From: Thalassotalea_A litorea
Lineage (GTDB): Bacteria; Pseudomonadota; Gammaproteobacteria; Enterobacterales; Alteromonadaceae
Length of the DNA stretch: 64,000 nt
Reading direction: 5' to 3'
NCBI RefSeq assembly: GCF_043642205.1
Contig: NZ_JBHZSG010000003.1
Coordinates: 124,001-188,000, forward strand
Position numbers and translations under genes: made by a program. This document shows positions 56,405-64,000 of this stretch, piece after piece; within the stretch, counting starts at the first letter, position 1; each line of letters begins with the position of its first letter. The notes below the pieces were generated by a model that saw only the letters and a program-made list of their open reading frames with translations, was not told the origin of the DNA and searched no databases.

Positions 56405-56513
56405 CGGTAGTAGCCTCTTTCTGGCTCAGCCAACACCAGTATAAAGGCAAGGAACAAAATAATAAGGCTGATTTAAGGTCGCGTATTGTAGGGAAAATAG
56501 ACAGTTAACGCAA
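56405..56513 (-). promoter_or_regulatory. rpsF operon promoter and possible S6:S18 leader
   Basis: On the minus strand TTGCGT (56508-56513), a 17-base spacer and TACAAT (56485-56490) give a good sigma-70 promoter. The leader of about 90 bases contains ACCG (56405-56408) just before the ribosome binding site, reminiscent of the CCG element of S6:S18-binding leaders that repress this operon elsewhere. The promoter is likely; the leader assignment is tentative. Confidence 0.55.
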
Positions 56514-56649
56514 GCGGAAATTGGAAACGGGGTTGAAAATTTAGTCAAGGTAGCAGGTGGCAGGTTTCAGGGCTCAGAAAAATACCTCCGCCTCGCGCCA
56601 TTCCCTATATGGACTCCCGTTTCATTTCAAGGATATTTGGTTAGGCAAT
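56514..56649. other. Left flank of the accessory insertion
   Basis: Contains GTAGCAGGTGGCAGGTTTCAGG (56551-56572), an imperfect GCAGGT direct repeat, followed by a segment with CCATTCCC and GGACTCCCG that resembles degraded intergenic repeat DNA. No gene seen. It marks the point where rpsF-operon synteny to rlmB-rnr is interrupted. Confidence 0.3.
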
Positions 56650-57438
56650 CTACGAAACTGATTCACTCGACCCTCTTAGCTTCGATAAGTATATCGCAAA
56701 TGCAAGCGATAAAAATCCGGCTAGCCATCCAATATTGACTAAGTGCGATGCGCTCGAATATGCGGAAATATATAGATTCGAATATTCCGCCCAAATGATA
56801 GAATTTCCAGCAAAATTCACAATCCCATGAATTACCAAAATACTAATGAAGAAAAAATAGAAGGGATTCTTCGTAAACCTTAACTCCCTATCCCTGAAAA
56901 GGATAATAACGAAAATCACTTCGACAAGAATATAGACAATATTAAGGCGCGCCATTCCACTCAAGTCAGGTATTAAGCTTGCCCCCATTAACCGCGATAA
57001 TGGCGCAGGCAAAACAACGAGAGCCGTTATTGCCATAAAGCGAGCGTGTAACTGAATTTGCTTTGTAAATCGAACCGCTAAGAAATAGGAAAATGCAAAC
57101 GCTAAAATCATTCCATGATCAACCATAAAGAATGTAAGCGTCCAAAACGCGTCCATTTTTAAGTCAGTTTGACTCACATACATAATTTGAAAAGCACTAC
57201 CAATCACAACGGGAGCTAGTACAAATGATGCTTTTCCAATAATCCGATGTAAATTGTTTTTCTTTTGTTTAATCAAAACTGCCTGAGAAATTAACAATAA
57301 ATACCATAGGATTGCCGATAGACTATGAATGTGATGGGCAGCAACATTTTCACCAAGTTCAAGAAAATAACTTGGCATAAATCCTGAGACCACTACCAGA
57401 AACGAAACAAAAAAATAAATATACATTCGTTTATACAT
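56650..57438 (-). CDS. Multi-pass membrane protein, unknown function
   Basis: A 262-residue protein with about seven or eight hydrophobic helices. Histidines occur at helix ends (AAHHIHSLSAILWY, NLHRIIGKASFVLAP, DHGMILAF, QLHARFMAI), a spacing seen in several uncharacterised bacterial membrane families of the DUF2306-like kind, some suspected to bind heme. I cannot assign it with certainty. First of three genes in the insertion between rpsF and rlmB. Start ATG at 57438, with another ATG three codons in. Confidence 0.65.
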   Translation of the reverse strand: MYKRMYIYFFVSFLVVVSGFMPSYFLELGENVAAHHIHSLSAILWYLLLISQAVLIKQKKNNLHRIIGKASFVLAPVVIGSAFQIMYVSQTDLKMDAFWTLTFFMVDHGMILAFAFSYFLAVRFTKQIQLHARFMAITALVVLPAPLSRLMGASLIPDLSGMARLNIVYILVEVIFVIILFRDRELRFTKNPFYFFFISILVIHGIVNFAGNSIIWAEYSNLYISAYSSASHLVNIGWLAGFLSLAFAIYLSKLRGSSESVS

Positions 57439-57807
57439 TGCTTGCTCTCAATTTTTATTGCTTTCGCATAACATGTTTATAGCGAGCTATTCGCGCGTTT
57501 TTCTACCGCAGCATAGCTTCTTTTTCTTAATAACCTATTTCTACCAGAGCCTCTAACCAATTGCTAGCAATTAGAAAATTGAGTTAAAATGTAGTTCGAT
57601 TTCGGACAAAACCGAGCGATTGGTTCGTTTTCCTGAGTATGCAAGCAAATCACACTGGATAGATAAAAAGAATGGGTGAGCGAGCGCTGCTCGCTATTTA
57701 AAGATATCAACCTTTTCAATCTATTAACGTCAAACTAGTACCAGGATTAGTCTTTTAATAAATGCTAATTTGGAGAGCAATTAACGTGCTAGGAACTTGG
57801 ATTTTGT
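57439..57807. other. Gap within the accessory insertion
   Basis: About 370 AT-rich bases with no supported gene, RNA or clear repeat. It probably contains the promoter of the membrane protein gene at 56650-57438 (minus strand). Confidence 0.4.
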
Positions 57808-58176
57808 TTAAAAAAAGACACTGAACTCAGGCAAGCCATGTGAAGCTTTCAACTGTTCAAACTTGTCTTTTTGATATCCGGCGTACACTATTTCATCAGC
57901 ATTCAAGTAGCCATGATCCTGCGCTTTATTGATATAGAAATAAAGTATATCGCCACGAATGCGCCTTTGTATTACAACGTATTCGGAATTCGAACCAACT
58001 GCTACAATTTCTGGTTCAAATCTGCCGATATATATATCGTCGCCTGCCTTTAGGCCAAAATGAGCCTGACCGTCAATAACATATACAGCATATTTGTCAT
58101 CTTCCCATAGAGTTGAATCGCTCCAAATCATCATAAGAAAGAGCAGTAGCAAACAAACCCCAATTAATCTTTTCAT
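57808..58176 (-). CDS. Small exported protein, unknown function
   Basis: A 122-residue protein with an N-terminal signal or anchor (MKRLIGVCLLLLFLMMIW), then a compact domain with IYIGRFEPEIVAVGSNSEYVVIQRR and FYINKAQDHGYLNADEIVYAG, and a tail FEQLKASHGLPEFSVFF. The strand pattern loosely recalls small DUF3997-type secreted domains, an impression only. One cysteine at residue 8 lies inside the hydrophobic stretch and is not a convincing lipobox. Middle gene of the insertion. Confidence 0.6.
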   Translation of the reverse strand: MKRLIGVCLLLLFLMMIWSDSTLWEDDKYAVYVIDGQAHFGLKAGDDIYIGRFEPEIVAVGSNSEYVVIQRRIRGDILYFYINKAQDHGYLNADEIVYAGYQKDKFEQLKASHGLPEFSVFF

Positions 58177-58348
58177 TCGTCCAAGGCCTTATTATATTGC
58201 ATTTTTCGGCTTGTCATCTTTACGTGGGAATCTCTATAAAGAAGTCTCTTCAACGACTCTAACTCGCACATCAAAACCGCACAAGGCAAATCAAGATAGA
58301 CAATCTAAGCGGACTAACCGCTGGAAGATAAAAACCTGACACGCTGCG

Positions 58349-59386
58349 CTATTCTCCGACGGGCAAATTTTCCCAACCGCTTTCTTCAACCAATTTTTGT
58401 AATTGCGGTGGCCGGTAGCTCGAATCCTGTTCATAGCGTGATTGCACACTAGGATGAATGAATGTGGGTTTGCCTGCGACTAAAAGCGGGCGGTCTAAGG
58501 GACGTTTGAATCGGTAAACATGTTTTCGCGAACGATGAATTGGTGCCAATTCACCGTCTGAAAGTTGTTCATGTATGTGTGTTTCGATATTGAGCCCGGC
58601 TTGTTGAGCTTGGTTAAGCATCCAGGCTAAAGGCGTATCCGCCGCTATACGACCCGTTTCTTTCTCCGGCGGATAAGAGCCGCCAACGTCAGAATGCACG
58701 CCAGCAAACCAAACCTGCTTTAAATCAACCCCGTTTTTAGGCATCCAAACTGTGGGTTCAAAGTCCTGACGTTTTTCATCAATGGCCAGAGCGTGACGAG
58801 CAAAGTTAATGTTTGAGCCCATCTTGGTGTCGTAAAATTCGTCGTGACTCTCAAACAACCCCATAAGACTAAAGGGGATCCCCAGTGCACCGACCGTATC
58901 CCAAACGCCGACAAAATGAATTTGTTTCGATGGATGACAATAATCCGTAAAAAACTGTGAAGAATTTTTGCCTTTGGGAGCGTTTTTAGATACCGGGCTT
59001 TTGTAGATTTGCCAAGCCTCAGAGATACGGTTTGCATGTTGGCGCTTTAAAATGCCGCAGTTGTTAATTAATCCGCTTAACGCTCTAACGGTATAGGCAC
59101 CGCGACTGAATCCAAATAAATAGATATGATCGCCATCGGCATAATTTTGCACGATATAACGATAGCCATCGAGAATGTTTTTATGAATTCCAGCACCGGT
59201 CGCACCAGCGCCAGCTGAGTTGTGATATGAACCCAGGCCCCAGTCATAGAAAACGTGCTGCTTGCTATTGTTACTGCCAGGAGAAATTGCACGGGCCAGT
59301 TTGAGTACATTGGTAGGAAAGTCTTTTTGTAAATCTTCTTCAGGACGGTTCCAGGTGCCATCGGCACAGATAATAATATTCGCCAT
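58349..59386 (-). CDS. DUF2235 alpha/beta-hydrolase domain protein
   Basis: A 345-residue protein of the DUF2235 family, related to phospholipase effectors (Tle1-like) of type VI secretion and to other uncharacterised hydrolases. It begins MANIIICADGTWNRPE with a GGAG site upstream; the longer frame before it is unlikely. The nucleophile elbow is GFSRG (92-96, Ser94), with a probable Asp163 in VGVWDTVG and His231 in AGVHSDVGGSYP. No signal peptide, so it acts in the cytosol or is delivered by a secretion system; no such system is in the window. No neighbouring immunity gene is obvious. Confidence 0.88.
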   Translation of the reverse strand: MANIIICADGTWNRPEEDLQKDFPTNVLKLARAISPGSNNSKQHVFYDWGLGSYHNSAGAGATGAGIHKNILDGYRYIVQNYADGDHIYLFGFSRGAYTVRALSGLINNCGILKRQHANRISEAWQIYKSPVSKNAPKGKNSSQFFTDYCHPSKQIHFVGVWDTVGALGIPFSLMGLFESHDEFYDTKMGSNINFARHALAIDEKRQDFEPTVWMPKNGVDLKQVWFAGVHSDVGGSYPPEKETGRIAADTPLAWMLNQAQQAGLNIETHIHEQLSDGELAPIHRSRKHVYRFKRPLDRPLLVAGKPTFIHPSVQSRYEQDSSYRPPQLQKLVEESGWENLPVGE

Positions 59387-59547
59387 TACATTACTCCAAA
59401 GCCAAACGAGTAACTTTAGTGTATCCAGTTCCAGGAAATACACAATAAAAGCAAGCAGATAGAAATAAATTCAAGGGGTAGAACTGTAGATACTAATGCA
59501 ACAACTCTGCGCCCTTGAGGAAAGGATCTGTTTAAGTTTTATCGCGG

Positions 59548-60306
59548 CTATCGAGGAAGGTTTTGACGAACGATCTCAAATAAACAAATACCACAAGCTA
59601 CACTGACGTTTAAGCTTGATACCGCGCCAGCCATTGGTAATTTAATTAACTCGTCACAGGTTTCCCGGGTAAGGCGGCGCATGCCTTTTCCTTCAGCGCC
59701 CATCACCAAAGCAATAGGCCCTGTCAGTTTGCAATCATAAATCGATTGTTGCGCTTCTCCGGCGGTACCCACTAGCCATACCCCAGACTCTTGCATGGCT
59801 TTCATGCTTCGGGCAAGATTTGTCACCTGTACCAAAGGTACGGTTTCTGCGGCACCAACTGCGACTTTACGTACGGTTGAGGTAATGCGGGCAGCATTAT
59901 CTTTGGGCACAACAATCGCATCGACTCCGGCAGCATCGGCATTGCGCAAACACGCTCCTAAATTGTGCGGGTCGGTCACCCCATCAAGGATTAATAAAAA
60001 TGGATTCTTGCCCTTTTTTTTAGCCGCTTCGATTATGTCATCGAGATCCTGCTCAGTAAAAACCTTACCTGGTTTAACCCGAGCAATCACACCTTGATGT
60101 TGCTCACCTTCACTTTTATCATCCAGCGCTTTGCGATGCACAAATTGCACCGACACTCCATATTTACGTGCCAGATTAATGATTGGCAACAAGCGTTCAT
60201 CTTCCCGCCCTTTTAAAAACCAGAGTTCAATAAAGCGTTCCGGAGCACGTTTTATCAACGCATTTACGGCATGGATACCGAAGACAAGTTCGTCATGTTT
60301 GGCCAT
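59548..60306 (-). CDS. rlmB: 23S rRNA (guanosine-2251 2'-O) methyltransferase
   Basis: RlmB methylates G2251 in the 23S P loop. The 252-residue SpoU-family protein has an N-terminal substrate-binding domain (ELVFGIHAVNALIKRAPERF) and the knotted catalytic domain with DPHNLGACLRNADAAG, ALVMGAEGKGMRRL and LPMAGAVSSLNVSVACGICLFE. It follows rnr, the usual order. Confidence 0.98.
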   Translation of the reverse strand: MAKHDELVFGIHAVNALIKRAPERFIELWFLKGREDERLLPIINLARKYGVSVQFVHRKALDDKSEGEQHQGVIARVKPGKVFTEQDLDDIIEAAKKKGKNPFLLILDGVTDPHNLGACLRNADAAGVDAIVVPKDNAARITSTVRKVAVGAAETVPLVQVTNLARSMKAMQESGVWLVGTAGEAQQSIYDCKLTGPIALVMGAEGKGMRRLTRETCDELIKLPMAGAVSSLNVSVACGICLFEIVRQNLPR

Positions 60307-60377
60307 ATCTGTTACTAAATTACCTTTGATATATCAATGTTATGTCGTTTTGCAGGGCGTTGTTATTTTTTCTGCGG

Positions 60378-62795
60378 TTATTTCGACGTCTTCTTGCGAG
60401 CATTTTTTCCCGGGCGACTTCGGCGTTTTTTTACACTGCCTTTTTTGGCCTTTGGTCCGCGTTTATCTGCGGGTTTATTCGCAGAACCCTTATCTGCTTG
60501 CCCTCTGGAGTTTGTTGGTTTGGCTTGAGAGGTCGCATTTGAACCACCCGATCCCGGCTTAGTCCGACGTCGCAGACCTTTGGCTTTGCCTTTTGATTTG
60601 GCCTTACCGGCATTAACGGGATCTTTAATGGTTAAATCAATTTTTTTATCGTCAATATTAACCGCTGCCACCTGCACTTCGATAATATCACCGACATGAT
60701 ACTTAACCCGGCTATTTTCGCCAATCAAACACATCCGCACTTCATCATGATGGAAAAAGTCCTGACCTAAGGAGCTAATATGTACCAGCCCCTCAATGTG
60801 AAAGTCCTGGAGGCGCACAAACATACCAAAATTAGTCACCGTAGCGATAACACCCATGAATGAATCACCGACGTGATCTTGCATAAACTCACATTTTAAG
60901 AAGTCTGCTACGTCACGGGTGGCTTCATCGGCACGACGCTCTGTCATCGAACAATGTTCACCTAGCTCAGTCACCTGCCCCAAGTCATATTCGTAAAAAC
61001 CGACATTAACCTTATCGTTTTGTTGTTGTTCCAGAATCGATTTGATCACCCTGTGCACGACCAAATCCGGATAGCGGCGGATGGGGGAGGTAAAATGCGC
61101 ATAGGACGGCAGCGCCAAGCCGAAATGGCCAATATTTTCTGCCTGATAAATCGCTTGTTTCATCGAACGCAGTAACATGGTTTGAATCAATTCCTGATCG
61201 GGGCGTTCGCTGATTTTATCGATTATATCGCCAAAATCGGCAGGCTCTGGTTCCTTTTTCTTTTCAAGGTTTACACCTAACTCACTAAGATAATTGAGTA
61301 AATTACCGTATTTTTCTTCATTCGGCTTATCGTGGACCCGAAACAGTCCGGGTTTTTGATGTTTTTCGATAAACTTTGCCGTGGCCACATTGGCCATAAT
61401 CATACATTCTTCAATGATTTTATGGGCATCATTACGGATCAATGGTACGACTGACTCAATCTTGCGATTGGCATTAAAGATAAACCGGACTTCTTCCGTT
61501 TCAAATTCGATGGCACCACGATTCCTGCGCTCGTGCACCAACGCATGATATAGCTGATGCAGATTTTCCAGGTCCGCTACCTGATTCTGGTATTGCTCGC
61601 GCAGTGCTTTATCGCCATCAAGAATGGCGGCGACTTTGGTGTAGGTAAATCGGGCATGAGAGCGCATCAAGGCAGGATAAAATTTAGACCCGGATAATTT
61701 GCCTTTGGCGCTGATGGTCATCTCGGCGACCATGCACAAACGGTCAACATTCGGGTTTAACGAGCATAAGCCATTGGACAGCACTTCCGGTAGCATTGGA
61801 ATGACCTGTTCAGGGAAATAAACGGAATTACCGCGTTTGATCGCTTCGCCATCTAATGCGGTTCCCGGACGCACATAATAACTGACATCTGCTATCGCAA
61901 CCCATAAGCGCCAGCCTCCGGATTTCTTCGGTTGACAATAAACCGCGTCATCGAAATCTCGGGCATCTTCGCCATCGATGGTTACCAGTGGTAAGTTTCG
62001 TAAATCCACTCGCCCTTGTTTCGCAGACTCCGGTACTTCCTCGGTTAACGTCGCGGTTTCTGATAACAGTTCATCATTCCAGGTATGGGGTAAATCGTGT
62101 TGATGGATAGCAACCTGAATTTCCATTCCCGGTGCCATATGATCACCGAGAACTTCGGTGATTTGGCCAATCGCAGATGAGCGTTTCGATGGTCGTTGTA
62201 ACAATTCAACAATTACCATTTGCCCATGGCGAGCCGCAGCGCGTTTGTCTTTAGGAATAATGATTTCGTGAGTGATACGAGCATCTTCTGGTACCACTAC
62301 CATGCTATGGTTATCGACAAATAACCGACCAATAATGGCTTCTTTGCGAGGCACCAGAATATCAAGAATCTTCACTTCTTTCTTACTTTTGGTTTCCGCC
62401 CCTTCAACGACTCGTGCTTCGACGATATCACCATGGATCACATTGCGCATTTCATGAAATGGAATGAACAAATCCTTATCGCCTTCATCAGGCTTTAAAA
62501 AGCCAAAGCCATCGCGATGACCGATGATTTCACCCGTCACTATGGTGGCTGCACTCGCCTTGGCATACTGCTTAAACTTGGTAAATACCAACTGCCCCGC
62601 ACTTTCCATCGCCCGTAATCGGCGTTTCAACGCGATTTTTTGGGATTCGTCCTTGTACGCAAGCGCTTTGCAAAGTTGCGCAAACGTCAGTGGATAGCCT
62701 TTTTCCTCAATCAAAGACAGCAAAAACTCGCGACTGGCAATTGGTTTGTCGTATTTTTGTGCCTCTCGGCTAAAGTGGGGATCTTTGGATTTCAC
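60378..62795 (-). CDS. rnr: Ribonuclease R
   Basis: RNase R is a 3'-5' exoribonuclease that degrades structured RNA and acts in trans-translation quality control. The 805-residue product has an N-terminal helix-turn-helix/cold-shock part (GHRDGFGFLKPDEGDKDLFI), the RNB catalytic domain with DGEDARDFDDAVYC, an S1 domain (VGDSFMGVIATVTNFGMFVRL), and a long basic Lys/Arg/Gly-rich tail. Length fits (E. coli 813). Starts at ATG 62795. Confidence 0.98.
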   Translation of the reverse strand: MKSKDPHFSREAQKYDKPIASREFLLSLIEEKGYPLTFAQLCKALAYKDESQKIALKRRLRAMESAGQLVFTKFKQYAKASAATIVTGEIIGHRDGFGFLKPDEGDKDLFIPFHEMRNVIHGDIVEARVVEGAETKSKKEVKILDILVPRKEAIIGRLFVDNHSMVVVPEDARITHEIIIPKDKRAAARHGQMVIVELLQRPSKRSSAIGQITEVLGDHMAPGMEIQVAIHQHDLPHTWNDELLSETATLTEEVPESAKQGRVDLRNLPLVTIDGEDARDFDDAVYCQPKKSGGWRLWVAIADVSYYVRPGTALDGEAIKRGNSVYFPEQVIPMLPEVLSNGLCSLNPNVDRLCMVAEMTISAKGKLSGSKFYPALMRSHARFTYTKVAAILDGDKALREQYQNQVADLENLHQLYHALVHERRNRGAIEFETEEVRFIFNANRKIESVVPLIRNDAHKIIEECMIMANVATAKFIEKHQKPGLFRVHDKPNEEKYGNLLNYLSELGVNLEKKKEPEPADFGDIIDKISERPDQELIQTMLLRSMKQAIYQAENIGHFGLALPSYAHFTSPIRRYPDLVVHRVIKSILEQQQNDKVNVGFYEYDLGQVTELGEHCSMTERRADEATRDVADFLKCEFMQDHVGDSFMGVIATVTNFGMFVRLQDFHIEGLVHISSLGQDFFHHDEVRMCLIGENSRVKYHVGDIIEVQVAAVNIDDKKIDLTIKDPVNAGKAKSKGKAKGLRRRTKPGSGGSNATSQAKPTNSRGQADKGSANKPADKRGPKAKKGSVKKRRSRPGKNARKKTSK

Positions 62796-62965
62796 TATGT
62801 CCTATCCAAGTTAAAGACGGCGCAGGTAAGTGACCGAACGGTTTTCGTTCTGGTAACCGTCTGATAAGAAAACTTGTTCACAGTATATCTTACTTAAACT
62901 AAAGCACCTAACTTTGTGTTAACACTAAGAACTGTTCTCGTTAAACCGCCGTATATACTCGGTAA

Positions 62966-63000
62966 ACAATGTTGAATATTGTGCGTAACCTCTGTATAAA
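62966..63000 (+). promoter_or_regulatory. Promoter of the cytochrome b562 gene with overlapping inverted repeat
   Basis: TTGAAT (62972-62977), a 17-base spacer and TATAAA (62995-63000) form a sigma-70-like promoter. A perfect inverted repeat ACAAT-N7-ATTGT (62966-62982) covers the -35, a place where a repressor or activator could act. The regulator is unknown. Confidence 0.55.
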
Positions 63001-63045
63001 TTTGCGCAATGATAGAATTTAAGACAACAAGATGAGAACTACGTT

Positions 63046-63483
63046 ATGAAAAAGTTATTAATTTCCAGTTTTGTATGCGCTCTTGCCATGTCAGGTCAGG
63101 CGTTAGCGAATGATGTTCACCCTATGTGCGGCGAAACCGAACTCGCAGGTATCATGGGCGATATGAAAGACAACATGAAAGCCTATAAGAAAGCCATGAA
63201 GGATGGTGATACCGATGCAATGAATGCAGTTGTAAAGGATCTGCTTGCCAATATCGAAAAGAGCGATGGTTTGGTGCCACTGCAGATTTCCGATAATAAA
63301 AACTTAACGGCTGAACAACAGGCTGATTTTGAGAAATATCAACAAGGCATGGCGTTTTTACAGGAATCTGTTGAAGCCCTAAGCAACGCAACAACCGATG
63401 ACGAGCGCAAAGCTGCTTTAGGTCAAATTGGCAAAGCCAGTAAGAAAGGCCATAAAGCTTACAAAATGGATTGTGACGGCTAA
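63046..63483 (+). CDS. cybC: Cytochrome b562-like periplasmic protein
   Basis: A soluble periplasmic four-helix-bundle cytochrome b. The 145-residue precursor has a signal peptide cleaved after ALA (residue 21). Alignment by eye with E. coli b562 places the heme ligands at Met37 (GIMGDMKDN, compare NMETLNDN) and His136 (KKGHKAYK). Two extra cysteines, Cys28 and Cys143, at opposite ends of the mature chain could form a disulfide. Four bases separate it from a cytochrome b561 gene, suggesting an electron-transfer pair. Confidence 0.85.
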   Translation: MKKLLISSFVCALAMSGQALANDVHPMCGETELAGIMGDMKDNMKAYKKAMKDGDTDAMNAVVKDLLANIEKSDGLVPLQISDNKNLTAEQQADFEKYQQGMAFLQESVEALSNATTDDERKAALGQIGKASKKGHKAYKMDCDG

Positions 63484-63486
63484 TTC

Positions 63487-64000
63487 ATGTCCAAGCACAA
63501 CGTCAAAATCTGGGACAGTTTTACCCGAGTTTACCATATCAGCCAGCTAGTATTGCTGGCTTGCCTTTGGTATACCGGTGAAGAGGGTATTTTTGAATGG
63601 CATTTTATTGCCGGTTTTACCCTGCTGGCGCTTTGGCTTACCCGCATTTTCTGGGGTTTTGCCGGTAGCCAGACATCCCGATTCAGTCATTTCATTAAAA
63701 CACCAGTTGCCGTTGTAAAAGCGTGGCGAAATAATGACATCGCTCGACCTCATGTCGGCCATAACCCTGTAGGTGGCTACATGGTAATGGCGTTATTGTT
63801 GACGTTAGGATTGCAGCTAACAACAGGGTTGTTTAGTTCTGACGATGTCTTCAGTGAAGGGCCGTTGTACGCTTACGTCAGTGAAGATATTGCTACGTTT
63901 ATGGTGTCCTGGCACAAGACCTTGTTTGATGTGTTACTGATTTTGATTGGCTTGCACGCCATTGCCGGAATTTTGCATTGGATACGTGGCGACAATGTGA
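63487..64000 (+). CDS. Cytochrome b561-family membrane protein, 5' part
   Basis: The frame begins ATG at 63487 and runs out of the window after 171 codons. It starts MSKHNVKIWDSFTRVYHISQ, with the IWD...R..H pattern of the Ni/Fe-hydrogenase-type b-cytochrome/b561 family, and has about four membrane helices, including LHAIAGILHWI near the window end. Members carry two b-hemes. It probably transfers electrons to or from the preceding periplasmic cytochrome b562. The stop codon lies outside the window. Confidence 0.88.
   Translation, partial: MSKHNVKIWDSFTRVYHISQLVLLACLWYTGEEGIFEWHFIAGFTLLALWLTRIFWGFAGSQTSRFSHFIKTPVAVVKAWRNNDIARPHVGHNPVGGYMVMALLLTLGLQLTTGLFSSDDVFSEGPLYAYVSEDIATFMVSWHKTLFDVLLILIGLHAIAGILHWIRGDNV

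Noticed and set aside
57439..57807. Possible integron attC-like site (ATAAC...GTT motifs) in the accessory insertion
   Set aside because: The paired R/L boxes and the long imperfect palindrome of attC sites are not present.

Overview
The window is a stretch of chromosome from a marine-type gammaproteobacterium, most likely of the order Alteromonadales (Colwelliaceae or Alteromonadaceae relatives; the genus cannot be fixed from sequence reading alone). The evidence is gene order: several blocks match the classic Escherichia coli/Vibrio arrangement (rsmI divergent from lpoA-yraN-diaA-dolP; sspAB next to rpsI-rplM, zapE, zapG, degQ, degS; mlaFEDCB-ibaG-murA near yrbG-kdsDC-lptCAB-rpoN-hpf-ptsN-rapZ-npr; tldD-nit-yhdP-rng-maf-mreDCB; rpsF-priB-rpsR-rplI; rlmB-rnr). 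Features absent from E. coli also fit this order: petABC beside sspA, mgtE after npr, and interspersed repeats with ATACCAATC termini.

Layout. 1-2.9 kb: the 3' part of a transketolase gene followed by pgi. 3-8.2 kb: one very large hybrid sensor kinase. 8.3-8.7 kb: RNase P RNA on the minus strand, then rsmI. 10-13.5 kb: the cell-envelope/replication operon lpoA-yraN-diaA-dolP. 13.6-17.4 kb (minus): sspAB and the cytochrome bc1 operon petABC. 17.9-20.1 kb (minus): rplM-rpsI and zapE. 20.4-23.5 kb (plus): zapG, degQ, degS. 23.6-28.3 kb (minus): mlaFEDCB-ibaG-murA, phospholipid trafficking plus peptidoglycan precursor synthesis. 28.6-29.4 kb: an OmpK/Tsx-like porin inserted beside this block. 29.7-37.5 kb (plus): Kdo synthesis, LPS export, sigma-54 and nitrogen-PTS genes. 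37.7-39.4 kb: mgtE and a small membrane protein. 39.4-43.4 kb: pmbA/tldE, darP, a small secreted protein and tldD. 43.9-53.3 kb (minus): nit, yhdP, rng, maf and mreBCD. 53.9-54.8 kb: a PLP enzyme of the ACC deaminase/D-cysteine desulfhydrase family. 55-56.4 kb (minus): rpsF-priB-rpsR-rplI. 56.5-59.5 kb: a three-gene accessory insertion (membrane protein, small secreted protein, DUF2235 hydrolase). 59.5-62.8 kb (minus): rnr-rlmB. 63.0-64.0 kb: cytochrome b562 and a truncated cytochrome b561.

Most of the window is conserved housekeeping DNA dominated by envelope biogenesis: LPS transport, Mla lipid transport, YhdP, MreBCD, LpoA, MurA, and DegQ/DegS quality control. The less ordinary material is (i) a family of palindromic, MITE-like elements, two of which bracket tldD in inverted orientation and one of which is a solo end near rnpB; (ii) the three-gene insertion between rpsF and rlmB; (iii) the orphan hybrid kinase; (iv) an unexplained open frame between mlaF and the porin gene; and (v) an inverted repeat over the -35 of the cytochrome b562 promoter. 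I found no CRISPR array, prophage, transposase, tRNA or rRNA, and no convincing new multi-gene system; the strongest unexplained signal is the repeat family.
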